From assembly GCF_012927355.1 (NCBI RefSeq), contig NZ_JABBGK010000005.1, positions 1 to 64,000 of the forward strand: a DNA stretch of 64,000 nt, given 5' to 3'. The position numbers were made by a program, and so were the translations under genes. This DNA comes from Rhizobium terricola (GTDB lineage: Bacteria > Pseudomonadota > Alphaproteobacteria > Rhizobiales > Rhizobiaceae). Positions 1-8,727 of the stretch are shown piece by piece. The stretch's first letter is position 1. Each line of letters opens with the position of its first letter. The notes under the pieces are model-generated. The model worked only from the letters and a program-made list of their open reading frames with translations, had not been told where the DNA came from and made no database searches.

Positions 1-179
1 GGCGTGCCGACCAGCAGACCGAACTGGGTCTCTGTGAGATTCAACTCCTTGCGGATCTGGATGCCGATGATCGCGAAGATCGTCCAGACAGCGAAACAGA
101 CGGTGAAGGCGATTGTGCTCATCGCCAATGCGGTCTTCTGCCCCTGCGGATTGCCATCCAATGCGTTTGGCATAGCCAT
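1..179 (-). CDS. narK: NarK-type nitrate/nitrite MFS transporter, N-terminal part
   Basis: The reverse strand reads from ATG at 179 through the window edge. About 60 residues are visible, including a hydrophilic N-terminus, a first membrane helix and the segment IRKELNLTETQFGLLVGTP, typical of the NNP nitrate/nitrite porter branch of the major facilitator superfamily. In denitrifiers narK usually precedes narGHJI, so the nitrate reductase genes may lie to the left; this is inference. A TTG-N8-CAA site lies 61 bases upstream of the start, consistent with anaerobic or NO control. A second ATG two codons in is possible. Confidence 0.85.
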   Translation of the reverse strand, partial: MAMPNALDGNPQGQKTALAMSTIAFTVCFAVWTIFAIIGIQIRKELNLTETQFGLLVGT

Positions 180-239
180 GCTCCTGGTTCGGATTACACG
201 TATTTCGAAGCATAAAAGACCAGTCGCCGATTGTTTTTG

Positions 240-253
240 TTGATCTGTGTCAA
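240..253. promoter_or_regulatory. FNR/FixK/NnrR-type box upstream of narK and crp/fnr gene
   Basis: TTGATCTGTGTCAA fits TTGA-N6-TCAA, one base from the full FNR consensus TTGAT-N4-ATCAA. It sits between the divergent narK (start 179) and Crp/Fnr gene (start 408), closer to narK at a distance suited to a class II activator site. Confidence 0.75.
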
Positions 254-407
254 AGGCATTGCGTTTTTACAATATTTAACTCGATCGCTTCTGGGAAGCT
301 CTTATTTTTTGCCTATTTCGGCTTCCAGATTTACTTATATCGCCTCCCTATTTGACATTTTTCGCTCCATGGATTGATATCCGCGGCAACAAGCCAGGAC
401 CCATGCA

Positions 408-1121
408 ATGCGCGCCGAAGATACCGAAAAGCTGAAATGTCTGAACTTCTTCAGGGGGGTGAAGGAAAACACCTTCCGACGAGCAATAGCCCCCAGTTTC
501 CTGCAATCATTCCCTGCCGGAACGATACTCCTCGAGGAGAATAGGCCCGCAGATTTTCTCTACATCGTCCTCGATGGACTGGTCGAAATGTCGTCGTCTG
601 CAGCTGGTGACGAAACGGTAATTGAAATCCTCGGGCCTGTAAATCTGTTCATACTTGCGGCCGTGCTCAACAACGACATCTGTCTTCAATCCGCCAGAAC
701 CCTGACGCCCGCCCGGATCTTGATGATCCCCGCCAACCTCATTCGCGAGCTGCTCAGCGAGGATCACGATTTCATGAAGGCGGTGGTGTTCGAACTGGCA
801 AGCGCCTATCGGCGTACGATCAAGGAACTGAAGAATCAAAAGCTGCGCAGCGGCACGGAACGGCTGGCCAACTGGCTGCTCCGCGAAGAGCGCGGCCAGG
901 GCGGCGAAGGGCGTCTGACCATTCCGTACGAAAAGCGGATTCTGGCCGCCTATCTCGGCATGACGGCGGAAAACCTCTCGCGCGGGTTTTCGGCCCTGTC
1001 CGCGCATGGCGTCCAAATCAAGGGACTGCAGGTCGACATTGTCGATATCGGCAAGCTCTCAGACTATGCCCGGTCTTCGCCGCTGATCGATGACGGCGAA
1101 CCGCCATTGCCGCGAAACTAA
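408..1121 (+). CDS. Crp/Fnr-family transcriptional regulator
   Basis: A 237-residue protein with an N-terminal cyclic-nucleotide-binding-like beta-roll (about residues 20-130), a dimerisation helix (about 125-150) and a C-terminal winged helix. The recognition helix reads MTAENLSRGF, giving the E--SR pattern that contacts TTGA half sites in FNR, DNR and NnrR. There is no N-terminal four-cysteine cluster, so it is unlikely to be an oxygen-sensing Fe-S FNR and more likely DNR/NnrR- or FixK-like; the signal (haem/NO or none) is inference. It is divergent from narK and shares an intergenic region with an FNR-type box. It is a good candidate to act at the other TTG-N8-CAA sites here. Confidence 0.88.
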   Translation: MRAEDTEKLKCLNFFRGVKENTFRRAIAPSFLQSFPAGTILLEENRPADFLYIVLDGLVEMSSSAAGDETVIEILGPVNLFILAAVLNNDICLQSARTLTPARILMIPANLIRELLSEDHDFMKAVVFELASAYRRTIKELKNQKLRSGTERLANWLLREERGQGGEGRLTIPYEKRILAAYLGMTAENLSRGFSALSAHGVQIKGLQVDIVDIGKLSDYARSSPLIDDGEPPLPRN

Positions 1122-1142
1122 CTTTCCGCCGCGAGCCTTCGG

Positions 1143-1538
1143 TTACGAACGCATTGACCGCCACGCAACAGCGGCGATGGTTGCCCACACCGCCGTGCGC
1201 AGCAGCATCGCTCCGACGGTGCGCATCTCATAGAGCCCACCGCCCGCGACATGCAGGCCGAAAGCCGCCAGTACCAGAGCCGTGGCGAGTGCAATTGCGA
1301 TCGACAGCCGCACGGCCCAGCGCGCTTTCAGCAACAGCCCCAGGCCGGCAATGACATATAAGAAGCCGGCGATAAAATTGAACCACAACACGAACGGAAC
1401 GGCATTGCCCACGGCCGCCCGTGCCGCCTCGCCGCCGAACAGCGCTGTACCTCCGGAAAAGACCGTCAAAAGGCCAAAGACCAAGCCGATGGCACCTGCC
1501 GTCTTCAGACCCCAGCCGCCGTGCTCAATCGTGTTCAT
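1143..1538 (-). CDS. Small integral membrane protein of unknown function
   Basis: A 131-residue protein from ATG at 1538 with about four hydrophobic helices (residues roughly 12-32, 48-72, 75-98, 105-128). The frame stays open upstream into a transposase remnant, so automatic calls may give a 258-residue fusion. The start is placed at the MNTIEHGG methionine, preceded by GGGAGCAAG as a Shine-Dalgarno. It somewhat resembles small DoxX-like or DUF4383-type membrane proteins, but I do not recognise the family with certainty. It is convergent with the upstream crp/fnr gene. Confidence 0.55.
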   Translation of the reverse strand: MNTIEHGGWGLKTAGAIGLVFGLLTVFSGGTALFGGEAARAAVGNAVPFVLWFNFIAGFLYVIAGLGLLLKARWAVRLSIAIALATALVLAAFGLHVAGGGLYEMRTVGAMLLRTAVWATIAAVAWRSMRS

Positions 1539-1554
1539 GTCTTGCTCCCTTTGA

Positions 1555-1925
1555 ACCGGCCCGGCTCTACCGGAGACCGTTTGGTTTAAATCATGCGGCC
1601 ATGCTGGTGTGTCCAGCATGGCATAATATCGTTCTTTGGCTTCGGCGGGCGGCATATTTCCGATGGGCTCCAGAAGGCGACGTTTGTTGAACCATTCGAC
1701 CCATTCCAGCTTGGCGAACTCTATAGCTTCGAAGTCACGCCACGGCCCCCGCCGATGGATGACCTTGGCCTTGTAAAAGCCGTTGATCGTTTCGGCGAGA
1801 GCGTTGTCGTAACTGTCGCCAACGCTTCCGACAGACGGCTCGATGCAAGCCTCCGCCAGCCGCTCGGAATAGCGAAGGGATACCTGACAAGCGCCCACCG
1901 CCATCGCCAATGACCACAAGCAGAG
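1555..1925 (-). pseudogene. IS3-family transposase (OrfB) C-terminal remnant
   Basis: The reverse strand encodes the conserved end of an IS3-family OrfB: RYSERLAEA, GSVGDSYDNALAETINGFYK, WVEWFNKRRL, then the IGNMPPAEA segment. The catalytic N-terminal two thirds are gone. The sequence ends near 1563 in a terminal-inverted-repeat-like run (CTACCGGAGACCGTTTGGTTT), beside which the membrane gene begins. A related end is at 32241-32270. Confidence 0.8.
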
Positions 1926-2159
1926 CCTGATTGGTAGTTACTTTCAAACTGCCATTGCGCTGGTCATGTTCAGGCGGCAGAAGCATTACCGTAATAACAG
2001 CAAAATATTCGGCTTAAAGAACAGTATAGCCATGGTTGGTCGTAATACCACGGCGCACTTGCCTAAACATTTCTCATGCCCTAACAATAATAGTCTATCG
2101 CAATCTTGTCCATTTGCTTTTCTGCCCTTCAGGATATCTGTTCGAACGAGCATAACCTG

Positions 2160-3102
2160 CAGCCACTTTACTATTTAGGCGGTCTCTACAGATCTCTATG
2201 GTAAGAGGTGCATACCCAGTAGACGAATAGCCACCGCAATCCAAATCGCAACCGTCAGCAAGAGTGAAGCCTTCCACCGCCAACAGGAACTCTCCCAAGA
2301 AGACGTTGAGCTGCATTCGAGCAAGAGCAGCCCGAGGGCAAGTCTCAATGCTGGCCCGTGAGATCAAGCGCCGCACGTCGGCATCAGAACCATCCGCATC
2401 TGAAAAGCCCAAGTCACGGATATCGCCGTCAGGCCAGCCAGCCCCCCCCGCTATCCCGTACCATTCTACCAAGCGCCGCCCACCAAGAGCCCCTGAAAGG
2501 GGGTCGGTTCGTCGGTCGCGAACCAGCTGGCCCTGCAGCCGAATTATCTCTGCTGTCGCTACGGGCAGCGACTGAAAATTCTGACGTAGCTCAGACTGCA
2601 CAGCAAGATTGGTCGCAAGAAATTCGACGGTGATCCTAATGGCGGTTTCGATCGTTGCAATCTCTTCCGCCACCCAGTCGCTCAACACGCGACAAATCTG
2701 CGAATCATCCAATTGCAGTCCAAATGCTGACTGATGAATGAGTGTGGTGGTGAGATCCGCTGGGGCAGCCAAGCCTGAGCGCCTGCGCCATTCCAGTTGC
2801 GGCAGAATAAGATGATAGAAATCGCGCCTGAGCGAGTTCAAGACCTTGGCGTCCAGTCTGGGAGCCTCTGCACGGTATTTCAGAACCCAATCGAGAAGAG
2901 GCACCTGAAATGAGGCGGGCCAACCGAACTTGGCGCATTGGATGCGTGCAGCAAAGGGCAGCGCCAAGGCGCCAATGATCTCGATAGATTGGACCTTTTG
3001 CACACCTTCCACGAGATCGCATACAATTTTCCGGCAAGCGGGTTCAAGACGCTGCACGCACTGGGGTTCGAAGTGTGGCTCTATCATCGTCGACCAAGCC
3101 AC
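2160..3102 (-). pseudogene. Degenerate cytochrome P450, copy 1
   Basis: An open frame of about 310 residues aligns by eye to the intact P450 at 53998-55194. RRMIDPYF becomes STMIEPHF, the ExxR helix survives as EIIR, and the haem segment YGAGIHICPG has decayed to ISRASIETCPR, keeping the Cys but losing the glycines and His. The first 95 or so residues are missing and a stretch before the haem loop looks frame-shifted. It should not bind haem normally. It marks an old third copy of the P450 found near the two cobT cassettes. The frame runs on to a stop at 2095 with unrelated residues. Confidence 0.75.
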
Positions 3103-3827
3103 ACATTCTTACAGACAGAGACCCATTGAAGATAAGCGGTTGAATCAAGGCAACGCCAAATGGTTGCGTTTCTCAACAACCGTCGAAAGGCGGCATGATG
3201 GAAAGGCAATAGAGTGGGTATAGACCCTTTCGCCCTGCAGCAGGACGCAGCCCCTCGATCAATGTGCAAATCATGTCGAGGATGCCGGCCGGAACGTCGT
3301 TCGTAGATATCTGTTGCTTGCGCTTCTGCGGTGAGTTCCAACGCGGTCCATTTCCTTTTCTTGCCAACGACCATTCAAATTCCAGAATTTGTCATTGTTC
3401 TTTGTCGCCGATCAAAGAGTAGATCGGCGCTCAGGAGACACTTGGCTTGATGCGGCATACTGGCCACCGGCAGAGGCCTAGCTTCTGAGCGACGGCTGGG
3501 CAACACGTTCAGCTATCTACGATATTGGGAGAATGAGGGGGTCAATCCATCTCTGCCCCATGGAGTAACGAATTCCTTGCGTACGTTGATATCCATGCAC
3601 GATTACTTTGTTCTAGCTCAAAGAAATAACGGCTATCCTCGGCTATGAGCGGGACATGTGTCCATCTGCCTCGCTGACCAAGCTGACCTCCCGGCTGTTC
3701 CGTTCGCTTTATCCCCTCTGTCGGCAGTCGACGGCACCGGGAAACGGCGGCCCGTTGGGCTGAACCATCTTATTTCCGGATGCCGGAACGACCTTGCCAC
3801 CAAGCACCTTGGGGGAAAGGAATCAGC
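3103..3827. other. Intergenic region without a credible gene
   Basis: No reading frame here has convincing protein features. Short reverse frames at 3084-3374 give basic, low-complexity translations and may be transposon debris. The stretch does hold a strong TTG-N8-CAA site at 3608-3621 and the Shine-Dalgarno GGGGGAAAGG (3811-3820) of the TonB receptor. Confidence 0.5.
3608..3621. promoter_or_regulatory. FNR/NnrR-type box upstream of TonB receptor
   Basis: CTTTG-TTCTAGCT-CAAAG (3606-3623) has perfect 5-bp arms and the TTG-N8-CAA core, the same arms as the P450 promoters. It is about 205 bases before the receptor start, leaving room for a promoter and leader. Confidence 0.65.
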
Positions 3828-6116
3828 ATGTCTCGGACACGGGAAATACAACAGCGCGGTTTCGCGCGCGCACGGCGATCGGTTGATCGCAACGACTTTC
3901 GGCACGGCATCTCGCTTGCCGTTCTCATGACATCGCCGGCGTTCGGCGGAGGCATGGCACTTGCCCAATCAGCGGCACCCGGCGCAGTGACCCTGCTCGA
4001 CCCGATCGTGGTCGAAAGCGGCTGGGACACGTCGCTCGGCTATATCGGCGACCGCCTGAAGCGTTTGCCCGGTGGTGTCGCGCTGGTTTCCGAAGACGAC
4101 TATGCCTCGAGCACGTCATCAACGGTATCCGACGCGCTTGCCGGCGTGCCCGGCGTGATCGTCCAGGACTTCTTTGGCGGCCATGACCAGCCGCGCATCC
4201 AGATCCGCGGCTCTGGCCTGCAACAGAACCCTGTCGAACGCGGCATCCTGATGATGCGCGACGGCCTGCCGATCAATCGCGCCGACGGCTCTTATATCGC
4301 CGGCTTTGCCGACCCGTCCAACGCCCAGGCCATCGAGGTCTATCGCGGCTACCTGGCCAACCGTCTCGGGGCAACCGTCATCGGCGGCGCCATCAACTTC
4401 ATGTCGCCCACCGTGGCGACTGCGCCCGGCACCGAGATCACGGTGAGCGGCGGCAGCTTCGGCCAGGTGGGCACCTCCGGTCGCACCGGCTATGACGGTG
4501 AAGGCTTCGATGCGTCGCTGCATTTCGATCTCTCCCGGCGCGACGGTTTCCGCGACTACAACGGCTCCGAGCGCGTCTCCGTCGGCGGCAATATCGAAGC
4601 CGAGCTTTCGGACACGCTCACTACGCGGCTGTTCTTCGGCTACACCGATCTCGGCTTCGACGTTGCCGGCCCGATCAACAAAAACGCCTTGGAAGACGAC
4701 CCGTCGCAGGTGTCGAGCGGCCCTGTCGTCACCCCGTCCGGCGTCATCAATCCCGGTCCTAATGTCGATCGCGACAAGCCGCGACGCGACGCCAGCCAAT
4801 ATCTGATCGGCTCGCGCTCGACCATCGACCTCGGCGAGCACCAGATCGACATAGGTCTCGGCTATACCTATACCGACGATACCTTCCGCTTCCCGATCTC
4901 CTCGGGCATCCGTGAAACGGTCGGCGGCGATGCGACGGCGCTTTTACGCTACGCCTACCAGCCCGATGCCGACAGCCTGCTGCCGCTGTTCGAGGCAAGC
5001 GCCCAATATGCCTTCGGCTCGGCCGAGCGGCGCTACTATCTCAACGAGTCCGGCCGGCGCGGCGCCCTGTTTGGCGAAAACGACCTGGACGCGACAACGC
5101 TCTCGCTCCATTCGGCCTTCAATATTCCACTCGCCAAGACCTGGACCATCTCGCCCGGCCTGTCCTTCGCCCACGCCACCCGCGCCAGCGACGACACCTA
5201 TTCGGCAGCGACCCGTCCAACGATTGGCTATAATCCCGCCAACCCGACCGTGCGTTTGCCGAACGGCGTCGTGCCGACGGTGAGCACCGACTACGATCAT
5301 AGCTACAATGCCTGGAGCCCCAGCCTCGGCATCACCTTCGAGCCGGCGCCTGAGCAGGTGCTGTTCGCAGCCGTCAGCCGCAGCTTCGAGCCGCCGACCC
5401 ATGACGACCTGCTGGCCACGGTCAACGGCACGCCGAACAGCAGCCCCGGCCGCCCGGCGCCGGGCAATCCGGGGCTCGCCGCCGCCACTTTCTCGACACC
5501 CGATCTCGAGGCCCAGACGGCCACTACAATCGAATTCGGCTGGCGCGGAAACCATGGCGACCTCGGCTGGGACATGACGACCTATTATTCCTGGATCGAC
5601 AACGAACTGCTCAGCCTGCGCGATGCGACCGGCGCTTCCCTCGGCGCGATCAATGCCGATGAGACGACCCACTTCGGCATCGAACTCGGCCTCAATGCGG
5701 AGATCCTCGACCGCCTCACCGGGCGTCTGGCCTATACTTACCAGGACTTCCGCTTCCGCGACGACCCGTTGCGCGGCAACAACCGGCTGGCGGGAGCACC
5801 GCATCATGTGATCAATGCCAGCCTTTCCTACCAGGCCACCGAGGACTGGTCGCTCGGCGCCAGCCTCAAATGGGTGCCGGACGAGACGCCCGTCGACAAC
5901 ATGAACACGCTCTGGGCTGATCCCTATGCCGTGGTCGACCTGAAGACCGAATACCGGATCAACGACCATGTTTCGCTGTTCGGCGAGATCACCAATCTGT
6001 TCGATGAGAAATACGCCTCATCGACCCTGGTCGTCGATCAGGCCACCGCCGACCAGGCGGCCTTCCTGCCCGGCGACGGCCGTGGCTTCTATGTCGGGGT
6101 CAAGAGCCGCTTCTGA
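3828..6116 (+). CDS. TonB-dependent outer-membrane receptor
   Basis: A 762-residue protein. ATG at 3828 is chosen because a strong Shine-Dalgarno lies 7 bases upstream; an earlier in-frame ATG at 3780 lacks one. A signal peptide ends near MALAQSA. The plug domain follows (VSDALAGVPGVIVQDFFGG, then IQIRGSGLQQNPVERG), then a beta-barrel with an ALDENK-like motif near the end (ITNLFDEKYASSTL) and a terminal aromatic residue (VGVKSRF). It is the first gene of a run with a hemerythrin protein, an ABC importer and two NnrS proteins. The substrate is not evident; a metal chelate or haem-like ligand is inference. A TTG-N8-CAA box lies upstream and a perfect 11-bp hairpin follows the stop. Confidence 0.88.
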   Translation: MSRTREIQQRGFARARRSVDRNDFRHGISLAVLMTSPAFGGGMALAQSAAPGAVTLLDPIVVESGWDTSLGYIGDRLKRLPGGVALVSEDDYASSTSSTVSDALAGVPGVIVQDFFGGHDQPRIQIRGSGLQQNPVERGILMMRDGLPINRADGSYIAGFADPSNAQAIEVYRGYLANRLGATVIGGAINFMSPTVATAPGTEITVSGGSFGQVGTSGRTGYDGEGFDASLHFDLSRRDGFRDYNGSERVSVGGNIEAELSDTLTTRLFFGYTDLGFDVAGPINKNALEDDPSQVSSGPVVTPSGVINPGPNVDRDKPRRDASQYLIGSRSTIDLGEHQIDIGLGYTYTDDTFRFPISSGIRETVGGDATALLRYAYQPDADSLLPLFEASAQYAFGSAERRYYLNESGRRGALFGENDLDATTLSLHSAFNIPLAKTWTISPGLSFAHATRASDDTYSAATRPTIGYNPANPTVRLPNGVVPTVSTDYDHSYNAWSPSLGITFEPAPEQVLFAAVSRSFEPPTHDDLLATVNGTPNSSPGRPAPGNPGLAAATFSTPDLEAQTATTIEFGWRGNHGDLGWDMTTYYSWIDNELLSLRDATGASLGAINADETTHFGIELGLNAEILDRLTGRLAYTYQDFRFRDDPLRGNNRLAGAPHHVINASLSYQATEDWSLGASLKWVPDETPVDNMNTLWADPYAVVDLKTEYRINDHVSLFGEITNLFDEKYASSTLVVDQATADQAAFLPGDGRGFYVGVKSRF

Positions 6117-6126
6117 CGAACCGCCA

Positions 6127-6155
6127 TGCGACGCGCCGCGAACCGGCGCGTCGCA
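6127..6155. terminator. GC-rich hairpin after the TonB receptor
   Basis: TGCGACGCGCC pairs perfectly with GGCGCGTCGCA across a 7-base loop, beginning 11 bases after the receptor stop. No T-run follows, so it may stabilise the mRNA end or be a weak terminator. Confidence 0.55.
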
Positions 6156-6162
6156 AAATTCC

Positions 6163-6176
6163 TTGCGTCACGACAA
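6163..6176. promoter_or_regulatory. FNR/NnrR-type box upstream of hemerythrin gene
   Basis: TTGCGTCACGACAA, flanked as CCTTG-N8-CAAAG, is 115 bases before the hemerythrin start and just after the hairpin that ends the receptor gene, suggesting a separate promoter. Confidence 0.6.
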
Positions 6177-6290
6177 AGAGAACCCGCGTGACATGACGCA
6201 GGGTGGGATTGCAGTCGCAGCAGTGCCGCGCGTCGGACCGGCCATCTGTTGACACCGTCAAGCCTCCGGCTGCTCCAGGGAGAAACGAAC

Positions 6291-6764
6291 ATGTCCTTGA
6301 CCATTGATCTCGATGCCGCGGGGATCGTCGAACTCGAGCGCAGTCATGCCAGGCTGCTTGGCCTTTGCCTCACGCTCGAGGAGATTGCCGATTCCATTCC
6401 CTTCGACGTCGATAGCGCCACGTGCCGCGAGGTCAGCGAAACCCTCGGCCCACTGCTGACAGAGGCGCACAGGCGCGAAGAGCAGATCCTCTTTCCCGAC
6501 TTCGACAAAAACGCCGGCTCCTGCTTTGCCGCCATGATGATCGAACGGCTGAAGGCCGAGCATCGCTGCGACGGATTGGCCTGTGAGGAGATGGCCAAGA
6601 CGCTGGAAACCCTGGCCGAGGGAAAATGCCCGCTGCCGTCCGAGACGGTTCGCTACATGCTGCTCGGTTTCCTCGAAGGCCTGCGCCGGCACGTGTCTTC
6701 TGAGAGGCTGATGATCGAGACGCTGCTGGCCGCCAAGGCGGAGGGGCGGGAAGTCTTCGCCTAA
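6291..6764 (+). CDS. Hemerythrin HHE-domain protein
   Basis: A 157-residue, all-helical cytoplasmic protein, starting at ATG 6291 after GGGAGAAACGAAC. Candidate di-iron ligands are spaced like a hemerythrin bundle: ERSHARLLG (about residue 16), TEAHRREEQILFPDF (about 62-72), KAEHRCDG (about 96) and LRRHVSSE (about 140). Such proteins bind O2 or NO or protect Fe-S clusters. It is flanked by the TonB receptor and the ABC-NnrS operon and has its own TTG-N8-CAA site, so a role in NO handling is likely but inferred. Confidence 0.8.
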   Translation: MSLTIDLDAAGIVELERSHARLLGLCLTLEEIADSIPFDVDSATCREVSETLGPLLTEAHRREEQILFPDFDKNAGSCFAAMMIERLKAEHRCDGLACEEMAKTLETLAEGKCPLPSETVRYMLLGFLEGLRRHVSSERLMIETLLAAKAEGREVFA

Positions 6765-6788
6765 CTCTCAACGGGCCGCCGAGGTTGT

Positions 6789-6802
6789 TTGTCCTGGCAC
6801 AA
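6789..6802. promoter_or_regulatory. FNR/NnrR-type box upstream of ABC-nnrS operon
   Basis: TTGTCCTGGCACAA, extended as GTTTG-N8-CAAAG, lies 65 bases before the substrate-binding protein start. It is followed by an inverted repeat at 6829-6849. Confidence 0.65.
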
Positions 6803-6828
6803 AGAAGAGCGATGCGGCACGCCCTATT

Positions 6829-6849
6829 ACATGACTAATCTAATCATGT
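6829..6849. promoter_or_regulatory. Perfect inverted repeat ACATGA-N9-TCATGT
   Basis: Six-base perfect arms around an AT-rich centre, contained in the form TGA-N9-TCA known for RirA-type iron-responsive operators of rhizobia. It is 18 bases before the chosen start of the binding protein, so it would overlap the promoter or leader. Which factor uses it is unknown. Confidence 0.45.
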
Positions 6850-6866
6850 TTACGCGAGGCGCCCCG

Positions 6867-7907
6867 ATGAATCCGAACAGCAAGCAAGTGCGCGAAATGG
6901 CGGTGACCGACATCAACACGGCGGCGCAACCGACCATGCTTTCGCGCCGCGCGGTCTGCGCCGGTCTGGCCGGCACACTCTCCCTGCCCTGGATCCGACG
7001 TGCCGAGGCGGCCTCTCTCGCCGAACTCATCCTGTACGGCCCGCCGGCCGGGCCTTCGATCACGCTCGCCTATGCCGTCGGCGCCGGCCTGTTGCGCGAC
7101 GTTGCCGACAAGGCTTCGTTCAAGGTCTGGCGGACACCGGACGAAATGCGGGCAGGCCTCACCTCCGGCCAGATGCAGGCGGTGGTGATGCCGATCACGG
7201 CGGCGGCCAACCTCCACACCCGCGGGCTCGGCGTGAAGCTCGCCAATGTCATGACCGACGGCCTTCTCTACGTCATCACCACCGACGCATCGATCCGGCA
7301 GATCACCGATCTGAAGGGGCGTCGGATCACCGTCCCCTTCCCCAATAACACCCCGGAGCTTGTCTTCGATGCCGTCCTGGCACAGAACGGCATGGCCGAG
7401 GACGTCGAGGTCGACAGGGCCGGCACGCCGATCGAAGCGATTCAGATGCTTCTCGCCGGCCGCATCGACATCGCGCTTGTGCCGGAACCGGCGGCAACAG
7501 CCGCCATGGTCAAGGCAGCGACCTCCGGCAAGACCGTCTATCGCGCCATCGACATGCAGGTCGAATGGGGCAAGGTGACCGGGCTCGGGCCGTCCATGCC
7601 GCAGGCAGGCCTTGCCTTCGCGCAGAGCTTTCTGAACCAGCATGCGGACAAGGCCGCACCCCTGCTCGCCGCGCTCGAAAAGGCGACGGCCGCCGTGATC
7701 GCCAACCCCGCGGAGGCCGCCAGCCACGCGGCCTCCGCGCTCGAACTGCCCTGGCCGGTGATCGAGAGGGCAATCCCCTATTCCAATCTGGTTGCCACGC
7801 CGGCAAAGGCCGCCCGGCCCGCCATCGACGCCCTGCTCACGGCGATCGCCAAGGTCAATCCGCAGATGATCGGCGGCAGGATGCCAGACGACACGCTCTA
7901 TCTCTGA
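6867..7907 (+). CDS. ABC transporter substrate-binding protein, NitT/TauT (NMT1/THI5-like) type
   Basis: A 346-residue periplasmic protein with a twin-arginine-like export signal (SRRAVCAGLAGTLSLPW) and a fold typical of nitrate/sulfonate/taurine binding proteins: YGPPAGPSITLAYAVG at the start, the hinge-like LKGRRITVPFPNNTPE, then GRIDIALVPEPAATA. The start at 6867 is preferred; 6897 is possible. It begins an operon with permease, ATPase and two NnrS genes. The substrate cannot be read from sequence; nitrate, a sulfonate or a metal chelate are options. The tight link with nnrS makes a role in NO-related stress or haem/copper supply plausible. Confidence 0.82.
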   Translation: MNPNSKQVREMAVTDINTAAQPTMLSRRAVCAGLAGTLSLPWIRRAEAASLAELILYGPPAGPSITLAYAVGAGLLRDVADKASFKVWRTPDEMRAGLTSGQMQAVVMPITAAANLHTRGLGVKLANVMTDGLLYVITTDASIRQITDLKGRRITVPFPNNTPELVFDAVLAQNGMAEDVEVDRAGTPIEAIQMLLAGRIDIALVPEPAATAAMVKAATSGKTVYRAIDMQVEWGKVTGLGPSMPQAGLAFAQSFLNQHADKAAPLLAALEKATAAVIANPAEAASHAASALELPWPVIERAIPYSNLVATPAKAARPAIDALLTAIAKVNPQMIGGRMPDDTLYL

Positions 7908-7917
7908 GGACAGGTGG

Positions 7918-8727
7918 ATGTTGTCGATAGCCGATCGCACCGGCCGGGCCGGACGGTTCCTGTGGTCTGCCTGGGCAGGCCTTGCCGGATTGTCCGTCTT
8001 TGCCGCCGCCTGGCAACTCGGCCACGAGGCCTATGGCAGCTTCATCCTGCCCTCGCCGGCAGAAACCTTCACAAGCCTCGTCGCCCTACTGACGAACGAG
8101 GAGAGTTGGGCGCTGGTCGGCGCAACTGCGATCCGGGCACTGGTCGGCTTCTCAGCCGCTGCCGGCATCGGAACGCTTGCCGGGGTTATCGCAGGCTACC
8201 ATCCCGCCGTCATGCGGCTGGTTCGGCCGCAGATCACCCTGCTCCTCGGCGTGCCGCCGATCGCCTGGATCGTTCTCCTGATGATCTGGTTCGGCACCGG
8301 CACCGGCACCGTCATGGCAACGGCGACCATTGCCTGCTTGCCGATCGTCTACATCGGCGCAGCGGAAGGCGTGGCAACCCGTGACCGCGCCCTCGACGAC
8401 ATGGCGCGCGCCGCCGGCGCAGGGCCATTCACCCGTCTCTTCCGCGTCGTGCTGAGGCAGATGCTCCACACCCTGTTTCCCGCCCTGGTGATGGCGCTCG
8501 GCACCGCGTTCAAGGCCGCTGTCATGGCCGAACTGCTGGCCAATGCCGGCGGTGTCGGCGAAGAACTGGCCATTGCTCGCGCCAATCTCGACGTGGCCGC
8601 AGCGCTCGCCTGGATCCTGCTGTCGGTCGCCGCACTGATTACCGTCGAATACGGTCTGCTGCAGCCGCTGCGCGCCGAGTTCGAGACCTGGCGCGAGGCC
8701 GCAAGGCCTTGGGGAGTGAAGCGATGA
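7918..8727 (+). CDS. ABC transporter permease, NitT/TauT (SsuC/TauC) type
   Basis: A 269-residue inner-membrane protein with about six helices and the cytoplasmic EAA-type loop (DMARAAGAGPFTRLFRVVLRQ) that docks to the ATPase, followed by LPALV-like and LGTAFKAAVMAELL segments typical of this family. The start is 10 bases after the binding-protein stop and its TGA overlaps the ATPase ATG, so the three genes are co-translated. Confidence 0.88.
   Translation: MLSIADRTGRAGRFLWSAWAGLAGLSVFAAAWQLGHEAYGSFILPSPAETFTSLVALLTNEESWALVGATAIRALVGFSAAAGIGTLAGVIAGYHPAVMRLVRPQITLLLGVPPIAWIVLLMIWFGTGTGTVMATATIACLPIVYIGAAEGVATRDRALDDMARAAGAGPFTRLFRVVLRQMLHTLFPALVMALGTAFKAAVMAELLANAGGVGEELAIARANLDVAAALAWILLSVAALITVEYGLLQPLRAEFETWREAARPWGVKR

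Noticed and set aside
4..243. 79-residue plus-strand frame at the window start
   Set aside because: Antisense to narK and without a plausible product.
3084..3374. Short reverse frames that might be a transposase start
   Set aside because: Basic, low-information translation with no firm family match.
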